The notes: a model not told the origin generated them from the letters alone. A DNA stretch of 64,000 nucleotides from Dysosmobacter sp. Marseille-Q4140 (GCA_018228705.1 CP073694.1:2976001-3040000); one strand, 5' to 3'; counted from the stretch's first letter, positions 32,413-40,598 are shown. A program made the numbers and translations.

Positions 32413-33641
32413 ATTTCACACAGTCCTTCAAGCTGGCCCTCAATTCCCTGCGCACCAGCAAGATGCGGGCCTTCCTCACCATGCTGGGCATCATCATCGG
32501 TGTGGGCGCGGTCATTGTGATATTGTCCCTGGGCAACGGCATGACCAACATGATGAACGAGCAGTTCGAGACCCTGGGCGCCAACCTGGTACAGGTGATG
32601 GTGTGGCCCCGGGGCGAGGGCGGCACCCGGGATGTGGACGCCGACGACCTGTACGATCTGGTGGAGCAGTACCCCCAGTACCTCACCGGCGTCTCGCCCT
32701 ATGTCTCCGCCAGCGCCAAGGTGCGCAGCGGCACGGAGAGCTTTGACCGCACCAGCGTCTACGGCGTCAGCGAATCCTTCTTCAAAAGCGATACCCAAAA
32801 GACCATGCAGGGCGAGAGCCTGTCCAAGGGCCGCTTCCTGCGGTACATCGACGTGGAGCGGCATCAGAATGTCTGCGTGATCGGGTCCTATCTGGAGCTG
32901 GAGGCCTTCCGGGGCGACGCCCTGGGAAAGAGCCTGTCCATCGGCGGGATCCCCTATACGGTGGTGGGTGTGCTTTCGGAGAATGCCGACAACACCGAGG
33001 GCAGCGGCGACGACAAGGTCTATATCCCCTATGAGAACGCCAGCCGTCTCAGCGGAGGGTCCTATCAGGATATGTACCTGATGACCAGCACCAGCCGGGA
33101 CACGGCCGCGGCCGCCAAGGGCATCATTGAAAACCGGCTGCAAAAGACCTACCAGTCCACGGACTACTATATGGTCATGACTTCCGCGGAGATGATGGAC
33201 GCCATGAACACCATGATGAACACCATGATGATCGTGCTGGTGGCCATTGCCGCCATTTCCCTGCTGGTGGGCGGCATTGGTATCATGAACATCATGCTGG
33301 TGTCCGTCACGGAGCGGACCCGGGAAATCGGCATCCGCAAGTCCCTGGGCGCCAAACAGAGGGATATCCGCAGCCAGTTCGTCATCGAGGCCGGCACCAC
33401 CTCCGCCGTGGGCGGCGTGCTGGGGATTCTCTTTGGAGTGGCTCTGGCCGCCGTGGCCACGGCTCTGGTGGGCGGATTGATGACCTCCGGTATGGGCGGC
33501 GCCACCTTTGCCGCCGCGCCCAGCGCCGGGGACATTGCTATCAGCTTCGGTGTGTCCGTGGGTATCGGTATCCTGTTCGGCTACTTGCCCGCCAATAAGG
33601 CGGCAAAGCTCAACCCCATCGACGCCCTGCGCTACGAATAA
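32409..33641 (+). CDS. MacB-like ABC permease (FtsX superfamily)
   Basis: This 410-residue permease has a first helix (about 20-42, AFLTMLGIIIGVGAVIVILS), a large extracellular MacB_PCD domain (about 50-260) and three C-terminal helices with the FtsX motif LLVGGIGIMNIMLVSVTERT followed by REIGIRKSLGAKQRDI. This is the mechanotransmission topology of MacB. It is the last gene of the tetR-adaptor-ATPase-permease operon. Confidence 0.92.
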   Translation: MNFTQSFKLALNSLRTSKMRAFLTMLGIIIGVGAVIVILSLGNGMTNMMNEQFETLGANLVQVMVWPRGEGGTRDVDADDLYDLVEQYPQYLTGVSPYVSASAKVRSGTESFDRTSVYGVSESFFKSDTQKTMQGESLSKGRFLRYIDVERHQNVCVIGSYLELEAFRGDALGKSLSIGGIPYTVVGVLSENADNTEGSGDDKVYIPYENASRLSGGSYQDMYLMTSTSRDTAAAAKGIIENRLQKTYQSTDYYMVMTSAEMMDAMNTMMNTMMIVLVAIAAISLLVGGIGIMNIMLVSVTERTREIGIRKSLGAKQRDIRSQFVIEAGTTSAVGGVLGILFGVALAAVATALVGGLMTSGMGGATFAAAPSAGDIAISFGVSVGIGILFGYLPANKAAKLNPIDALRYE

Positions 33642-33648
33642 GCGACCG

Positions 33649-33676
33649 GCCGCCCGTCCCGAAAGGGATGGGCGGC
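33649..33676 (+). terminator. Probable terminator of the exporter operon
   Basis: A 12-bp stem with one G-T pair (GCCGCCCGTCCC / GGGATGGGCGGC) and a GAAA loop; a T run is only moderately close. Confidence 0.55.
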
Positions 33677-33705
33677 ACTCATTTCAAAAATTTTTCCTTC
33701 CCCCC

Positions 33706-33732
33706 AAACTTTTCGCCGCTTTGCCGCGTCTG
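33706..33732 (+). promoter_or_regulatory. ECF-type promoter in front of the sigma factor gene
   Basis: AAAC (33706-33709), 17 nt, CGTCTG (33727-33732) matches the AAC/CGTC pattern of SigV/SigW/SigX-class promoters. It lies 26 nt before the sigma gene, which fits autoregulation. Confidence 0.55.
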
Positions 33733-33758
33733 TAAGGCAGAACGAAACAGAAAGGACC

Positions 33759-34256
33759 ATGAACGTGACACGAGTATCGGAACAACAGCTGACCGGCTTT
33801 CTTGTGGAAAATCAGGCGCGGTTCTATCGTCTGGCTTACAGCTATCTCCAAGACAGGGAAGAGGCTCTGGACGCGGTACAGACCGCTGTCTGCAGGGCAC
33901 TGGAACGACAGGAAAGCCTTCGGGAAGCAGACGCCATGCGCACCTGGTTTTACCGCATTTTGGTCAATGTGTGCATGGATGCTCTGCGAAGGCGGAAACT
34001 GGTGACTCTGGTGCCGCCGGAGGCGCTGGACACCGGCAGCTATGAAGATCCGCTGCCGGCGGACGGGGACCTTGCCAGACGGGTGGAGGCGCTGCCTCCG
34101 GAGGTGAGCACCATCGTGAAGCTGCGGTTTTACGAGGATCTGTCCCTCAAGGAGATCAGTGCCGTCACCGGCTGCAACCTCAGCACGGTCAAGACACGGC
34201 TGTACACTGGCCTGAAGAAATTACGGGTATCAATGGAAGGAGTAAATGAAGCATGA
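33759..34256 (+). CDS. sigV: ECF RNA polymerase sigma factor (SigV-like)
   Basis: This 165-residue ECF sigma factor has region 2 at about 15-80 (RFYRLAYSYLQDREEALDAV) and region 4 at about 105-160 (IVKLRFYEDLSLKEISAVTG, then STVKTRLYTGLKKLR). Its stop overlaps the start of an RsiV-like anti-sigma gene. In Bacillus this pair responds to lysozyme and controls O-acetylation and D-alanylation of the wall. The assignment to the SigV group comes mainly from the partner gene. Confidence 0.85.
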   Translation: MNVTRVSEQQLTGFLVENQARFYRLAYSYLQDREEALDAVQTAVCRALERQESLREADAMRTWFYRILVNVCMDALRRRKLVTLVPPEALDTGSYEDPLPADGDLARRVEALPPEVSTIVKLRFYEDLSLKEISAVTGCNLSTVKTRLYTGLKKLRVSMEGVNEA

Positions 34257-35122
34257 AAGAGTTTGATAAGGCAAGAGAGAACTATGAGTCCACGCCCATC
34301 CCCGAGGAGCTGAACGATCGCGTCCAGGCGGGCATCCGACAGGGCCGGGAAGCCCATCGCCGCGCATCCCGCCGGCCGCTGGTCCGCACACTGGGTACCT
34401 GCGCCGCATGCCTTGCGGTGCTGGTGGGTGCGCTGAACATCTCCCCCACCTTCGCAGCGGCAGCGTCCGATGTGCCGGTGCTGGGCGGACTGTTCCAGGT
34501 GCTGACGGTCCGCAGCTATGATACGGTCCGGGACGGCATCGACTATGATGTCTCTGTTCCCGAGGTGGAGGCCGACAGCGCTGTGGCCGACAGCGCTGTG
34601 GCCGACCGGATCAACGCCGAGATCCAGGAGCGCGTGGATGCCCACATGGAGAAGGCCCAGCAGGACTGGGAGGATTATCAGGAGGCGTTCTTCGCCACCG
34701 GCGGCACCGAGGAGCAGTGGGGCGACCGGAAGATGGACGTGATCGTCGACTACGAGATCAAGAGCCAGACCGATACCACTGTGTCCTTTGTGGTGGACTT
34801 CGGTGAGGGCTGGGTCGCCGCCAACCAGCAGCGGTTCTGCTACAACCTGGATCTGGAGAATGACCGGGACATCACTTTGGAGGACCTGCTGGGTGAAAAC
34901 TGGGTGGAGATCTGCAATGACGCCGTGAAGGCCGGCATGGCCGCTCAGATCGAGGCGGACGGCTTCGACTACTTCTTCCCGGCGGAGCAGGGCGGCTTCA
35001 CCATGGTGGATGAGACCACCAGCTTCTATATCAACGAAAACGGCGACCCCGTTCTGGTGTTCCCGGAGTACTCCATCGCCGCCGGCGTAGCCGGGATCCT
35101 GGAGTTCCCCGTTGAGCAGTAA
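34253..35122 (+). CDS. rsiV: RsiV-like anti-sigma factor
   Basis: This 289-residue protein has a short cytoplasmic N-terminus (1-42) that should hold the sigma factor, one membrane helix (about 43-66) and an extracellular DUF3298/RsiV-type domain (about 85-289; FVVDFGEGWVAANQQRFCYN, DLLGENWVEICND). In the family this outer domain binds lysozyme, which triggers site-1 cleavage and release of the sigma factor. It overlaps the sigma gene by 4 nt. An in-frame 15-nt tandem repeat lies in the juxtamembrane part. Confidence 0.85.
   Translation: MKEFDKARENYESTPIPEELNDRVQAGIRQGREAHRRASRRPLVRTLGTCAACLAVLVGALNISPTFAAAASDVPVLGGLFQVLTVRSYDTVRDGIDYDVSVPEVEADSAVADSAVADRINAEIQERVDAHMEKAQQDWEDYQEAFFATGGTEEQWGDRKMDVIVDYEIKSQTDTTVSFVVDFGEGWVAANQQRFCYNLDLENDRDITLEDLLGENWVEICNDAVKAGMAAQIEADGFDYFFPAEQGGFTMVDETTSFYINENGDPVLVFPEYSIAAGVAGILEFPVEQ
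34571..34600 (+). repeat. 15-nt in-frame tandem repeat in rsiV
   Basis: Two perfect copies of gccgacagcgctgtg, followed by a partial third (gccgac), encode ADSAV-ADSAV-AD just after the membrane helix. Confidence 0.9.
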
Positions 35123-35150
35123 AATGAAATAAAGAAATCCTCTCTTCAAA

Positions 35151-35190
35151 ACACCAAGGCCCCGTCCAAACAGGGACGGGGCCTTGGTGT
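35151..35190. terminator. Bidirectional terminator between rsiV and the EamA-type gene
   Basis: A 17-bp perfect stem (ACACCAAGGCCCCGTCC / GGACGGGGCCTTGGTGT) with a 6-nt loop and T-rich flanks on both strands. Confidence 0.85.
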
Positions 35191-35213
35191 TGTCTTTTGG
35201 GTACGGTGGCCGC

Positions 35214-36122
35214 TTACATGTCGAACACACCCATAATCACGATGCCGATGACGACCAGCAGGATCATGGCGTAGTGCTTCCAGGACAGCTTCTCCTTCAG
35301 GAACAGCCGGCTCCACAGCACGGAGGCGGCGCAGTAGGCGGAGATGATGGGGGCGGACATGGCCAGGTGCTCGGTGTCCGCGATGGCATAGATGTAGGCA
35401 AACTGGCCGGCAGTTTCGAAGATGGCGCCGGTGTACTTGGGGGCCTCCATCTTCGGGATCAACTTATCCTTCTTGATGAGGACCACATACATGAAGCACA
35501 AAATACCTGCCAGCAGGAAGGTCAGCTCATAGGCCACGTTGGCGCTGTCCTCGTTGAGGGTCTCCAGCACCCGGTTATCGGCAAAGGTGCCGGCGGCGTC
35601 CAGCAGGCAGTAGGCCACCGGCAGGGCCAGGGCCAGAAAGCTCTTGGCGTACTTATAGTTGCCGGCTTCCTGCCGCTGGGCCCGCAGGGTCTCGTCCTCG
35701 CAGGCGTCCACAACGCCCAGGCCGATGGCGCCCACGCACACCAGCGCCACGGCGAACAGCGCCAGGGGGGAGTAGTCCTCGCCGCCCACGAACAGCAGCG
35801 TCAGCACCGCCACCAGGGCGCCGGAGGAGTTGCAGATGGGGGAGGAGATGGACAGCTCGATGTACCGCAGGCCCAGATACCCCAGGGTCATGGAGCCGAT
35901 GTACAGCAGGGACACCGGCAGGTAGGTCAGCAGGATGGAGAGGCTGATCTCCGTGCCGCCCACAAAGATCTCGAAAGCGGCATGCAGGCCCATGACCACA
36001 CCCACGGCCATGACCATTTTCAGATGGCTGTACTTGTCAGATGCGTCCCGGCAGCCGATCTTGGAAAACAGGTCGGAGCCGCTCCAGCACAGCAGGGCAA
36101 TGATAGAAAGCCAAAACCACAT
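35214..36122 (-). CDS. EamA/DMT-superfamily transporter
   Basis: This 302-residue protein has ten likely membrane helices in two five-helix repeats, as in the drug/metabolite transporter superfamily. The first repeat ends with ISSPICNSSGALVAVLTLLF and the second with MSAPIISAYCAASVLWSRLF followed by LKEKLSWKHY, both typical EamA helix-4/5 ends. It probably exports or imports a small metabolite. It lies just downstream of the PLP-lyase gene on the same strand (35-nt gap), so the substrate may relate to sulfur amino acids, but this is only context. Confidence 0.8.
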   Translation of the reverse strand: MWFWLSIIALLCWSGSDLFSKIGCRDASDKYSHLKMVMAVGVVMGLHAAFEIFVGGTEISLSILLTYLPVSLLYIGSMTLGYLGLRYIELSISSPICNSSGALVAVLTLLFVGGEDYSPLALFAVALVCVGAIGLGVVDACEDETLRAQRQEAGNYKYAKSFLALALPVAYCLLDAAGTFADNRVLETLNEDSANVAYELTFLLAGILCFMYVVLIKKDKLIPKMEAPKYTGAIFETAGQFAYIYAIADTEHLAMSAPIISAYCAASVLWSRLFLKEKLSWKHYAMILLVVIGIVIMGVFDM

Positions 36123-36157
36123 AATTCAAATTCTCCCAAAACAAACAGATTTTTGAT

Positions 36158-37444
36158 TTATTCCGGCAGGCGGGTCAGTCCCGCTTCCACCAGCTTCTGC
36201 AGGCTCATGAGGATGCCGAGCTTCGCGTGATACCAGGTGAGCCCGCCTTGGAAATACACGGCGTAGGGGGGACGGATGGGGCCGTCGGCGGAGAGTTCAA
36301 TGGAGCTGCCCTGGACAAAGGCGCCCGCCGCCATGATGACGTCGGAGTCATAGCCGGGCATGGCCCAGGGCTCCGGGGTCACGTAGCTGTCCACCGGCGC
36401 CGCTGCCTGAATGCCCTTGCAGAAGGCCACCATGGCCTCGGCGCTGCCCAGAGTCACCGCCTGAATGATATCGTGGCGGCTCTCCGTGGCATTGGGGACA
36501 CAGGGATAGCCCAGCTTTTCATAGATGTTGGCGGCGAAGATGGCGCCCTTGAGGGCGCCGGACACCACTGTGGGCGCCAGGAACAATCCCTGGTAGAGGG
36601 CGGGCATCAGCCCCAGGTTGGCGCCCACCTCCTGCCCAAGGCCCGGGGCGGAGAGCCGGTAGGCGCACCGCTCCACGCACTCCTTGGTGCCGCAGATGTA
36701 GCCGCCGATGGGGGCCAGGCCGCCGCCGGGATTCTTGATGAGGCTGCCCACCACCATGTCGGCTCCCAGGTCCGAGGGCTCGTTCATCTCCACGAACTCG
36801 CCGTAGCAGTTGTCCACCATGACCTTCACGCCCGGCTTCACGCTCTTGCAGAAGGCGATCAGTTCCCCGATCTGAGCCACGGAGAAGGAGGGGCGGGTGG
36901 CGTAGCCCTTGGAGCGCTGGATGGTGATGAGCTTGGTGCGCTCGTTGATCTTTTGGTGGATGGCGTCGTAGTCGAAGGTGCCGTCGGCCTTCAGGTCCGC
37001 CTGGGCGTAGGTGACGCCGTACTCCTTCAGGGAGCACTTGCTCTCCCGGATGCCGATGACCTCCTCCAGCGTGTCGTAGGGGGCGCCCACGGGGGAGAGC
37101 AGCTCGTCTCCCGGCAGGAGGTTGGCGGAAAGAGCCACGGTCAGCGCATGGGTGCCGCAGGTGATCTGGGGCCGCACCAGGGCCGCCTCGGTGTGGAACA
37201 CGTCCGCGTAGACCCGCTCCAGATTGTCCCGGCCGTCGTCGTTGTAGCCGTAGCCGGTGGTGGCGGCGAAATGGGTGGCGTTGACCCGGTTTTTCTGCAT
37301 GGCGGCGATGACCTTGCCCTGGTTGTACTCCGCCACGGCGTCGATGCCGTCGAACCGCTGCCGCAGCTCCCGCAGCACCGCTTCGCCGTATTCATACACA
37401 GCCCGGCTGATGCCCAGCTGTTCATACATCTTTTCAAGTTCCAT
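36158..37444 (-). CDS. Methionine gamma-lyase family PLP enzyme (aluminium-resistance type)
   Basis: This 428-residue fold-type I PLP enzyme belongs to the family once called aluminium-resistance protein and now grouped with methionine gamma-lyases. It has the conserved GYGYNDDGRDNLERVYADVF near residue 65, the ligand-binding ITCGTHALTVAL, D211 in VMVDNCYGEF, and the PLP lysine K237 in GSLIKNPGGG. Real substrate is not established for most members. Its ATG overlaps the stop of the AbrB-type gene by 11 nt, so the two form an operon. Confidence 0.85.
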   Translation of the reverse strand: MELEKMYEQLGISRAVYEYGEAVLRELRQRFDGIDAVAEYNQGKVIAAMQKNRVNATHFAATTGYGYNDDGRDNLERVYADVFHTEAALVRPQITCGTHALTVALSANLLPGDELLSPVGAPYDTLEEVIGIRESKCSLKEYGVTYAQADLKADGTFDYDAIHQKINERTKLITIQRSKGYATRPSFSVAQIGELIAFCKSVKPGVKVMVDNCYGEFVEMNEPSDLGADMVVGSLIKNPGGGLAPIGGYICGTKECVERCAYRLSAPGLGQEVGANLGLMPALYQGLFLAPTVVSGALKGAIFAANIYEKLGYPCVPNATESRHDIIQAVTLGSAEAMVAFCKGIQAAAPVDSYVTPEPWAMPGYDSDVIMAAGAFVQGSSIELSADGPIRPPYAVYFQGGLTWYHAKLGILMSLQKLVEAGLTRLPE

Positions 37445-37676
37445 CAGTCTCGTCCTTCTCTCCCAGAATTTTGTCCGCCAGATCGTGGAGGACCTCCGGC
37501 TTGGTGACCACCAGGCCGCTTTTTTCATTGCCCAGGATCAGCAGTGTGTCCCCCGGCGAAATGCCGAAAAACCGCCGCGCCTCCTGGGGAATGACGATCT
37601 GTCCCCGGTCGCCCACCTTGGCGGTGCCAAAGACACGGTTTTTGCCCATCCCCAGCATGTGCTTGCCGCCAGGCAT
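37434..37676 (-). CDS. AbrB/SpoVT-type transcriptional regulator
   Basis: This 80-residue protein carries a swapped-hairpin AbrB domain (about 15-60): VGDRGQIVIPQEARRFFGIS and GDTLLILGN. It starts at ATG 37676 after AAGGGGTGG. The C-terminal tail is charged and could mediate oligomerisation. It precedes and overlaps the PLP-lyase gene, so it may regulate that operon. AbrB-type proteins with this layout are also found as antitoxins, but no toxin gene is next to it. Confidence 0.85.
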   Translation of the reverse strand: MPGGKHMLGMGKNRVFGTAKVGDRGQIVIPQEARRFFGISPGDTLLILGNEKSGLVVTKPEVLHDLADKILGEKDETDGT

Positions 37677-37772
37677 GGAACCACCCCTTTCGAAAATCAT
37701 ATTTTTCATACAAGTGTGAATCATAGCACAACCGGGAGAACTTGGCAAGAAAAACTTTGCGTGCTTTCGCTC

Positions 37773-37801
37773 TTGTTGGGCGGAGATGGATTTGTTAGAA
37801 T
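37773..37801 (+). promoter_or_regulatory. recQ promoter
   Basis: TTGTTG (37773-37778), 17 nt, TAGAAT (37796-37801). Confidence 0.55.
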
Positions 37802-37838
37802 AAAGGACGATTTTGAGTTTGCGGATGGGGGCGAGACC

Positions 37839-39662
37839 ATGACCAAGGAAGAGGCCCTGAAAACCTATTACGGCTACGACGCCTTCCGGGAGGGACAGGA
37901 GCACGTTGTGGATGCGCTGCTCTCCGGCCGGGACGCCCTGGCCATCATGCCCACCGGAGCGGGGAAGTCCGTGTGCTACCAGATCCCGGCGCTGCTGCTG
38001 CCGGGGATCACCCTGGTGATCTCGCCCCTGGTGTCGCTGATGGCGGACCAGGTGACGGCTCTGGTGCAGATGGGCGTCCCGGCGGCGTACCTCAACAGCA
38101 CGCTGACCTACCGCCAGTATCTGCTGTCCCTGGAGCGGGCCCGGGCGGGGCGGTACAAGATCATCTATGTGGCGCCGGAGCGGCTGGAAAACGAGGGGTT
38201 CCTGGCGTTCGTCCGCCAGGCGGAGGTCTCCCTGGTGGCGGTGGACGAGGCCCACTGCATCTCCCAGTGGGGCCAGGACTTCCGGCCGTCCTATCTGAAG
38301 ATCCCGGACTTTGTGGACGCTCTGCCCCACCGGCCGCCGGTGGGGGCCTTCACCGCCACCGCCACGCCCCGGGTCCGCGACGACATCCGCCGTCTGCTGC
38401 GGCTGCAGACCCCGGCGGAAACGGTCACCGGCTTTGACCGGAAGAACCTCTTCTTCGAGGTCCAGCGGCCGGAGCGGAAGGACCGGGCCCTCCTGGAGCT
38501 GGTGAAGAGCCGCCCCGGCAAGGCAGGCATCGTCTACTGCGCCACCCGCCGGGCGGTGGAGGAGACCTGCGAGCTGCTGCAGAGCCGGGGCGTGGCCGCC
38601 ACCCGCTACCACGCGGGGCTGGACATGGAGGAGCGCCGCCGGAACCAGGAGGACTTCCTCTACGACCGGGCGGCGGTGATGGTGGCCACCAACGCCTTCG
38701 GCATGGGCATCGACAAGTCCGACGTGCGGTATGTCATCCACTACAACATGCCCCGGGACCTGGAGAGCTACTATCAGGAGGCGGGCCGGGCCGGCCGGGA
38801 CGGCGCCCCCGCCAGCTGCATCCTGCTCTTCTCCCGGCGGGACGTGCAGATCCAGGAGTATCTGATCGACAACAGCGAGGCCCGGGAGGAACTGGACGCC
38901 GGGACAGCGGTGCAGCTGCGGCGGCGGGAGCTGGAGCGGCTGCGGATCATGACCGGTTACTGCGCCACCCGCCGGTGCCTGCGGCGGTACATCCTCTCCT
39001 ATTTCGGGGAGACGGCTCCGGAGGAGTGCGGCACCTGCGCCAACTGCCTGCGGTCCCACCAGGACATCGAGGTGGGCCGGGAGGCCAGGATCATCCTGGG
39101 CTGCATCCACCGCACCGGCGGCCACTTCGGCGCCGCCGTCATCGCTGAGACCCTCTGCGGCGCGGACACGGAGAAGGTCCGCAAATATCACATGGACCGG
39201 GAGCCGGACTATGGCGCCCTGGGGAGATTGACCCAGGGAGAGGTCCGGGAGCGGATGGAATTTTTGCTGGACGAGGGATATCTCACGGTCAGCACCGGCC
39301 CCTATCCGGTGCTGGAGCTGACGGACCGGGGCCTGGAGGCCCTGGGAGACCAGCGGGAGCTGTGGATGCGGACCTTCCGCTCCGACCGCTCGGCCCCGGC
39401 GCGGCAGGCCTCCTCCGGGGAGCTGGAGGGCGAGGCGGCGGAGCTGTTTGCCCGCCTGCGGGCCCTGCGGGCCAAAACGGCCCGGATCCGGGGCGTGCCG
39501 GCCTATGTGGTGTTCTCCGACAAGACGCTGCGGGAGATGGCCCTGACCCGCCCCGGTTCCATGGAGGAGCTGCTGGACGTGGGCGGCGTGGGCGAGGAAA
39601 AGGCCCGGCGCTACGGCCGGGCCTTCCTGGCGGAGATCGCCGCCTTTACGGAGGGAGCGTGA
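37839..39662 (+). CDS. recQ: ATP-dependent DNA helicase RecQ
   Basis: This 607-residue 3'-5' helicase repairs stalled forks and processes recombination ends. Motif 0 is FREGQEHVVD, motif I MPTGAGKSVC, motif II VDEAHC, motif III FTATATP, motif V ATNAFGMGIDK and motif VI QEAGRAGRDG. The RQC zinc site is CATRRCLRRY followed by CGTCANC, and an HRDC domain (about 525-605) closes the chain, so the full RecQ architecture is present. ATG 37839 follows GGGGGCGAG; a longer reading frame upstream overlaps the divergent promoter region. Confidence 0.94.
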   Translation: MTKEEALKTYYGYDAFREGQEHVVDALLSGRDALAIMPTGAGKSVCYQIPALLLPGITLVISPLVSLMADQVTALVQMGVPAAYLNSTLTYRQYLLSLERARAGRYKIIYVAPERLENEGFLAFVRQAEVSLVAVDEAHCISQWGQDFRPSYLKIPDFVDALPHRPPVGAFTATATPRVRDDIRRLLRLQTPAETVTGFDRKNLFFEVQRPERKDRALLELVKSRPGKAGIVYCATRRAVEETCELLQSRGVAATRYHAGLDMEERRRNQEDFLYDRAAVMVATNAFGMGIDKSDVRYVIHYNMPRDLESYYQEAGRAGRDGAPASCILLFSRRDVQIQEYLIDNSEAREELDAGTAVQLRRRELERLRIMTGYCATRRCLRRYILSYFGETAPEECGTCANCLRSHQDIEVGREARIILGCIHRTGGHFGAAVIAETLCGADTEKVRKYHMDREPDYGALGRLTQGEVRERMEFLLDEGYLTVSTGPYPVLELTDRGLEALGDQRELWMRTFRSDRSAPARQASSGELEGEAAELFARLRALRAKTARIRGVPAYVVFSDKTLREMALTRPGSMEELLDVGGVGEEKARRYGRAFLAEIAAFTEGA

Positions 39663-39674
39663 GACGCTCCCTCC
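39650..39674 (+). terminator. Hairpin enclosing the recQ stop codon
   Basis: GGAGGGAGCGT / ACGCTCCCTCC with the stop codon in the loop; no strong T run, so termination is weakly supported. Confidence 0.45.
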
Positions 39675-39680
39675 CCCTGT

Positions 39681-40040
39681 TTACAGCACCTGATAGACGG
39701 TGGTGCTCCCCTTTGCCACCTTGTAGGGGGCGAAGCGGTCCGGGTGCGTTTTGACATGGCGGGCAAGCTGCTTGGCAAGGGTCATTTTCTCGCTGCGGGA
39801 CAGGCACGGCCACTCATCCGGCAGCAGGGAGGAGACGATGAAGGTCTCGCCGTGCTGCCTGCGGTCCAGATTTTGCAGCATGGTGGCGACCAGCGTGGCC
39901 AAAGGCGGGGCGCCGCTCTGCCGGCCGGCCTGGAGCATCACGCAGTAGTGCTGAAAGGCCGACGGCGTAAAGCCCAGTTCCTGGGCCATCTGACAGACAT
40001 CGCTGAATTCGTTGGGGGTGTAGTTGGAATAGAGCCGCAT
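39681..40040 (-). CDS. DUF1413-like small protein
   Basis: This 119-residue protein has a short N-terminal helical part (MRLYSNYTPNEFSDVCQMAQ) that could be a ribbon-helix-helix or helix-turn-helix element, and a C-terminal part (about 60-119) with the pattern GETFIVSSLLPDEWPCLSRS to KGSTTVYQVL. The pattern resembles DUF1413. Its promoter is covered by a perfect 15-bp operator palindrome, which points to an autoregulated DNA-binding protein. Function is otherwise unknown. Confidence 0.55.
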   Translation of the reverse strand: MRLYSNYTPNEFSDVCQMAQELGFTPSAFQHYCVMLQAGRQSGAPPLATLVATMLQNLDRRQHGETFIVSSLLPDEWPCLSRSEKMTLAKQLARHVKTHPDRFAPYKVAKGSTTVYQVL

Positions 40041-40067
40041 GGAAACCGCCTCCCTGTGAGTTTGTTT

Positions 40068-40117
40068 CTAAAGTAGGTGCTACTGTGATAGTATAGCACC
40101 TACTTTAGATATGTCAA
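40068..40117 (-). promoter_or_regulatory. Promoter and perfect 15-bp palindromic operator
   Basis: Read leftward: TTGACA (40112-40117), 16 nt, TATACT (40090-40095). The inverted repeat CTAAAGTAGGTGCTA (40068-40082) / TAGCACCTACTTTAG (40094-40108) with an 11-nt centre overlaps the -10 and spacer. The left arm plus centre also forms AGTAG-GTG-CTACT. Confidence 0.75.
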
Positions 40118-40164
40118 GAACGGATTTTCGCGATAGGAGATGGGACCAAGCGCACATCTGTGGG

Positions 40165-40193
40165 TTGACAGAGGCCCTGTTCCGGGATAAAAT
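40165..40193 (+). promoter_or_regulatory. Promoter of the M-box/mgtE transcript
   Basis: TTGACA (40165-40170), 17 nt, TAAAAT (40188-40193). Confidence 0.8.
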
Positions 40194-40204
40194 GTTACTG
40201 TAAG

Positions 40205-40406
40205 CAAATATGTGTCCGGTAGGTAAGGCTACCGCAGGGATACGGATCGCTGCCGCAAAGGGATGGAGACATCCCGCGCTGGTTTGAACAGGGCTTGTCG
40301 AACAACAAGGCATGACCTAACGCGATTTCACCGCCCGGCGGAGTTGAAGCTTGAACGGTGACGATGGCTCTTTTGCGCGCCCCCACCGTTCGGGGGCGCG
40401 TTTTTT
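40205..40406 (+). promoter_or_regulatory. M-box (ykoK) magnesium riboswitch with terminator platform
   Basis: The leader contains GGTAAGGCTACC, GGATACGGATCGCTGCCGC and the later CATGACCTAACGCGA, which follow the M-box core order. It ends in a terminator, CGCGCCCCC (40376-40384) / GGGGGCGCG (40392-40400) plus T6. GAACGGTG (40353-40360) can pair with CACCGTTC (40384-40391) to form an antiterminator. The next large gene is mgtE, the classic M-box target. The aptamer boundaries are approximate. Confidence 0.75.
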
Positions 40407-40439
40407 GCATATTTCTTTCCAAAAAGAGAGGTGAATGGA

Positions 40440-40532
40440 ATGGATGCCGGCAGTCGATGGCCAGACACACGCGTCTGGAAAAAGCAGCCCTGTGCTGCTG
40501 ACGGAGCTCTCGCGGGCATCCGTCCTGCCTAG
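40440..40532 (+). CDS. 30-residue upstream ORF in the mgtE leader
   Basis: ATG 40440 follows GAGAGGTGAATGGA. The product (MDAGSRWPDTRVWKKQPCAA to IRPA) has no known domain. It lies after the riboswitch terminator and 66 nt before mgtE, and CCAGAC/GTCTGG and GGAGC/GCTCC hairpins lie in and after it. It may be a regulatory leader ORF or an accident. Confidence 0.35.
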   Translation: MDAGSRWPDTRVWKKQPCAADGALAGIRPA

Positions 40533-40598
40533 GCGCGCGTCCGGCCTCCCTGTCACGAACGGAGCTTCGGCTCCCCGATCAAACAGGAGGTGCGAACG

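Noticed and set aside
37434..37676. The AbrB-type gene as an antitoxin of a toxin-antitoxin pair
   Set aside because: The coupled partner is a full-length PLP enzyme, not a small toxin, and no PIN or MazF-like gene is adjacent.
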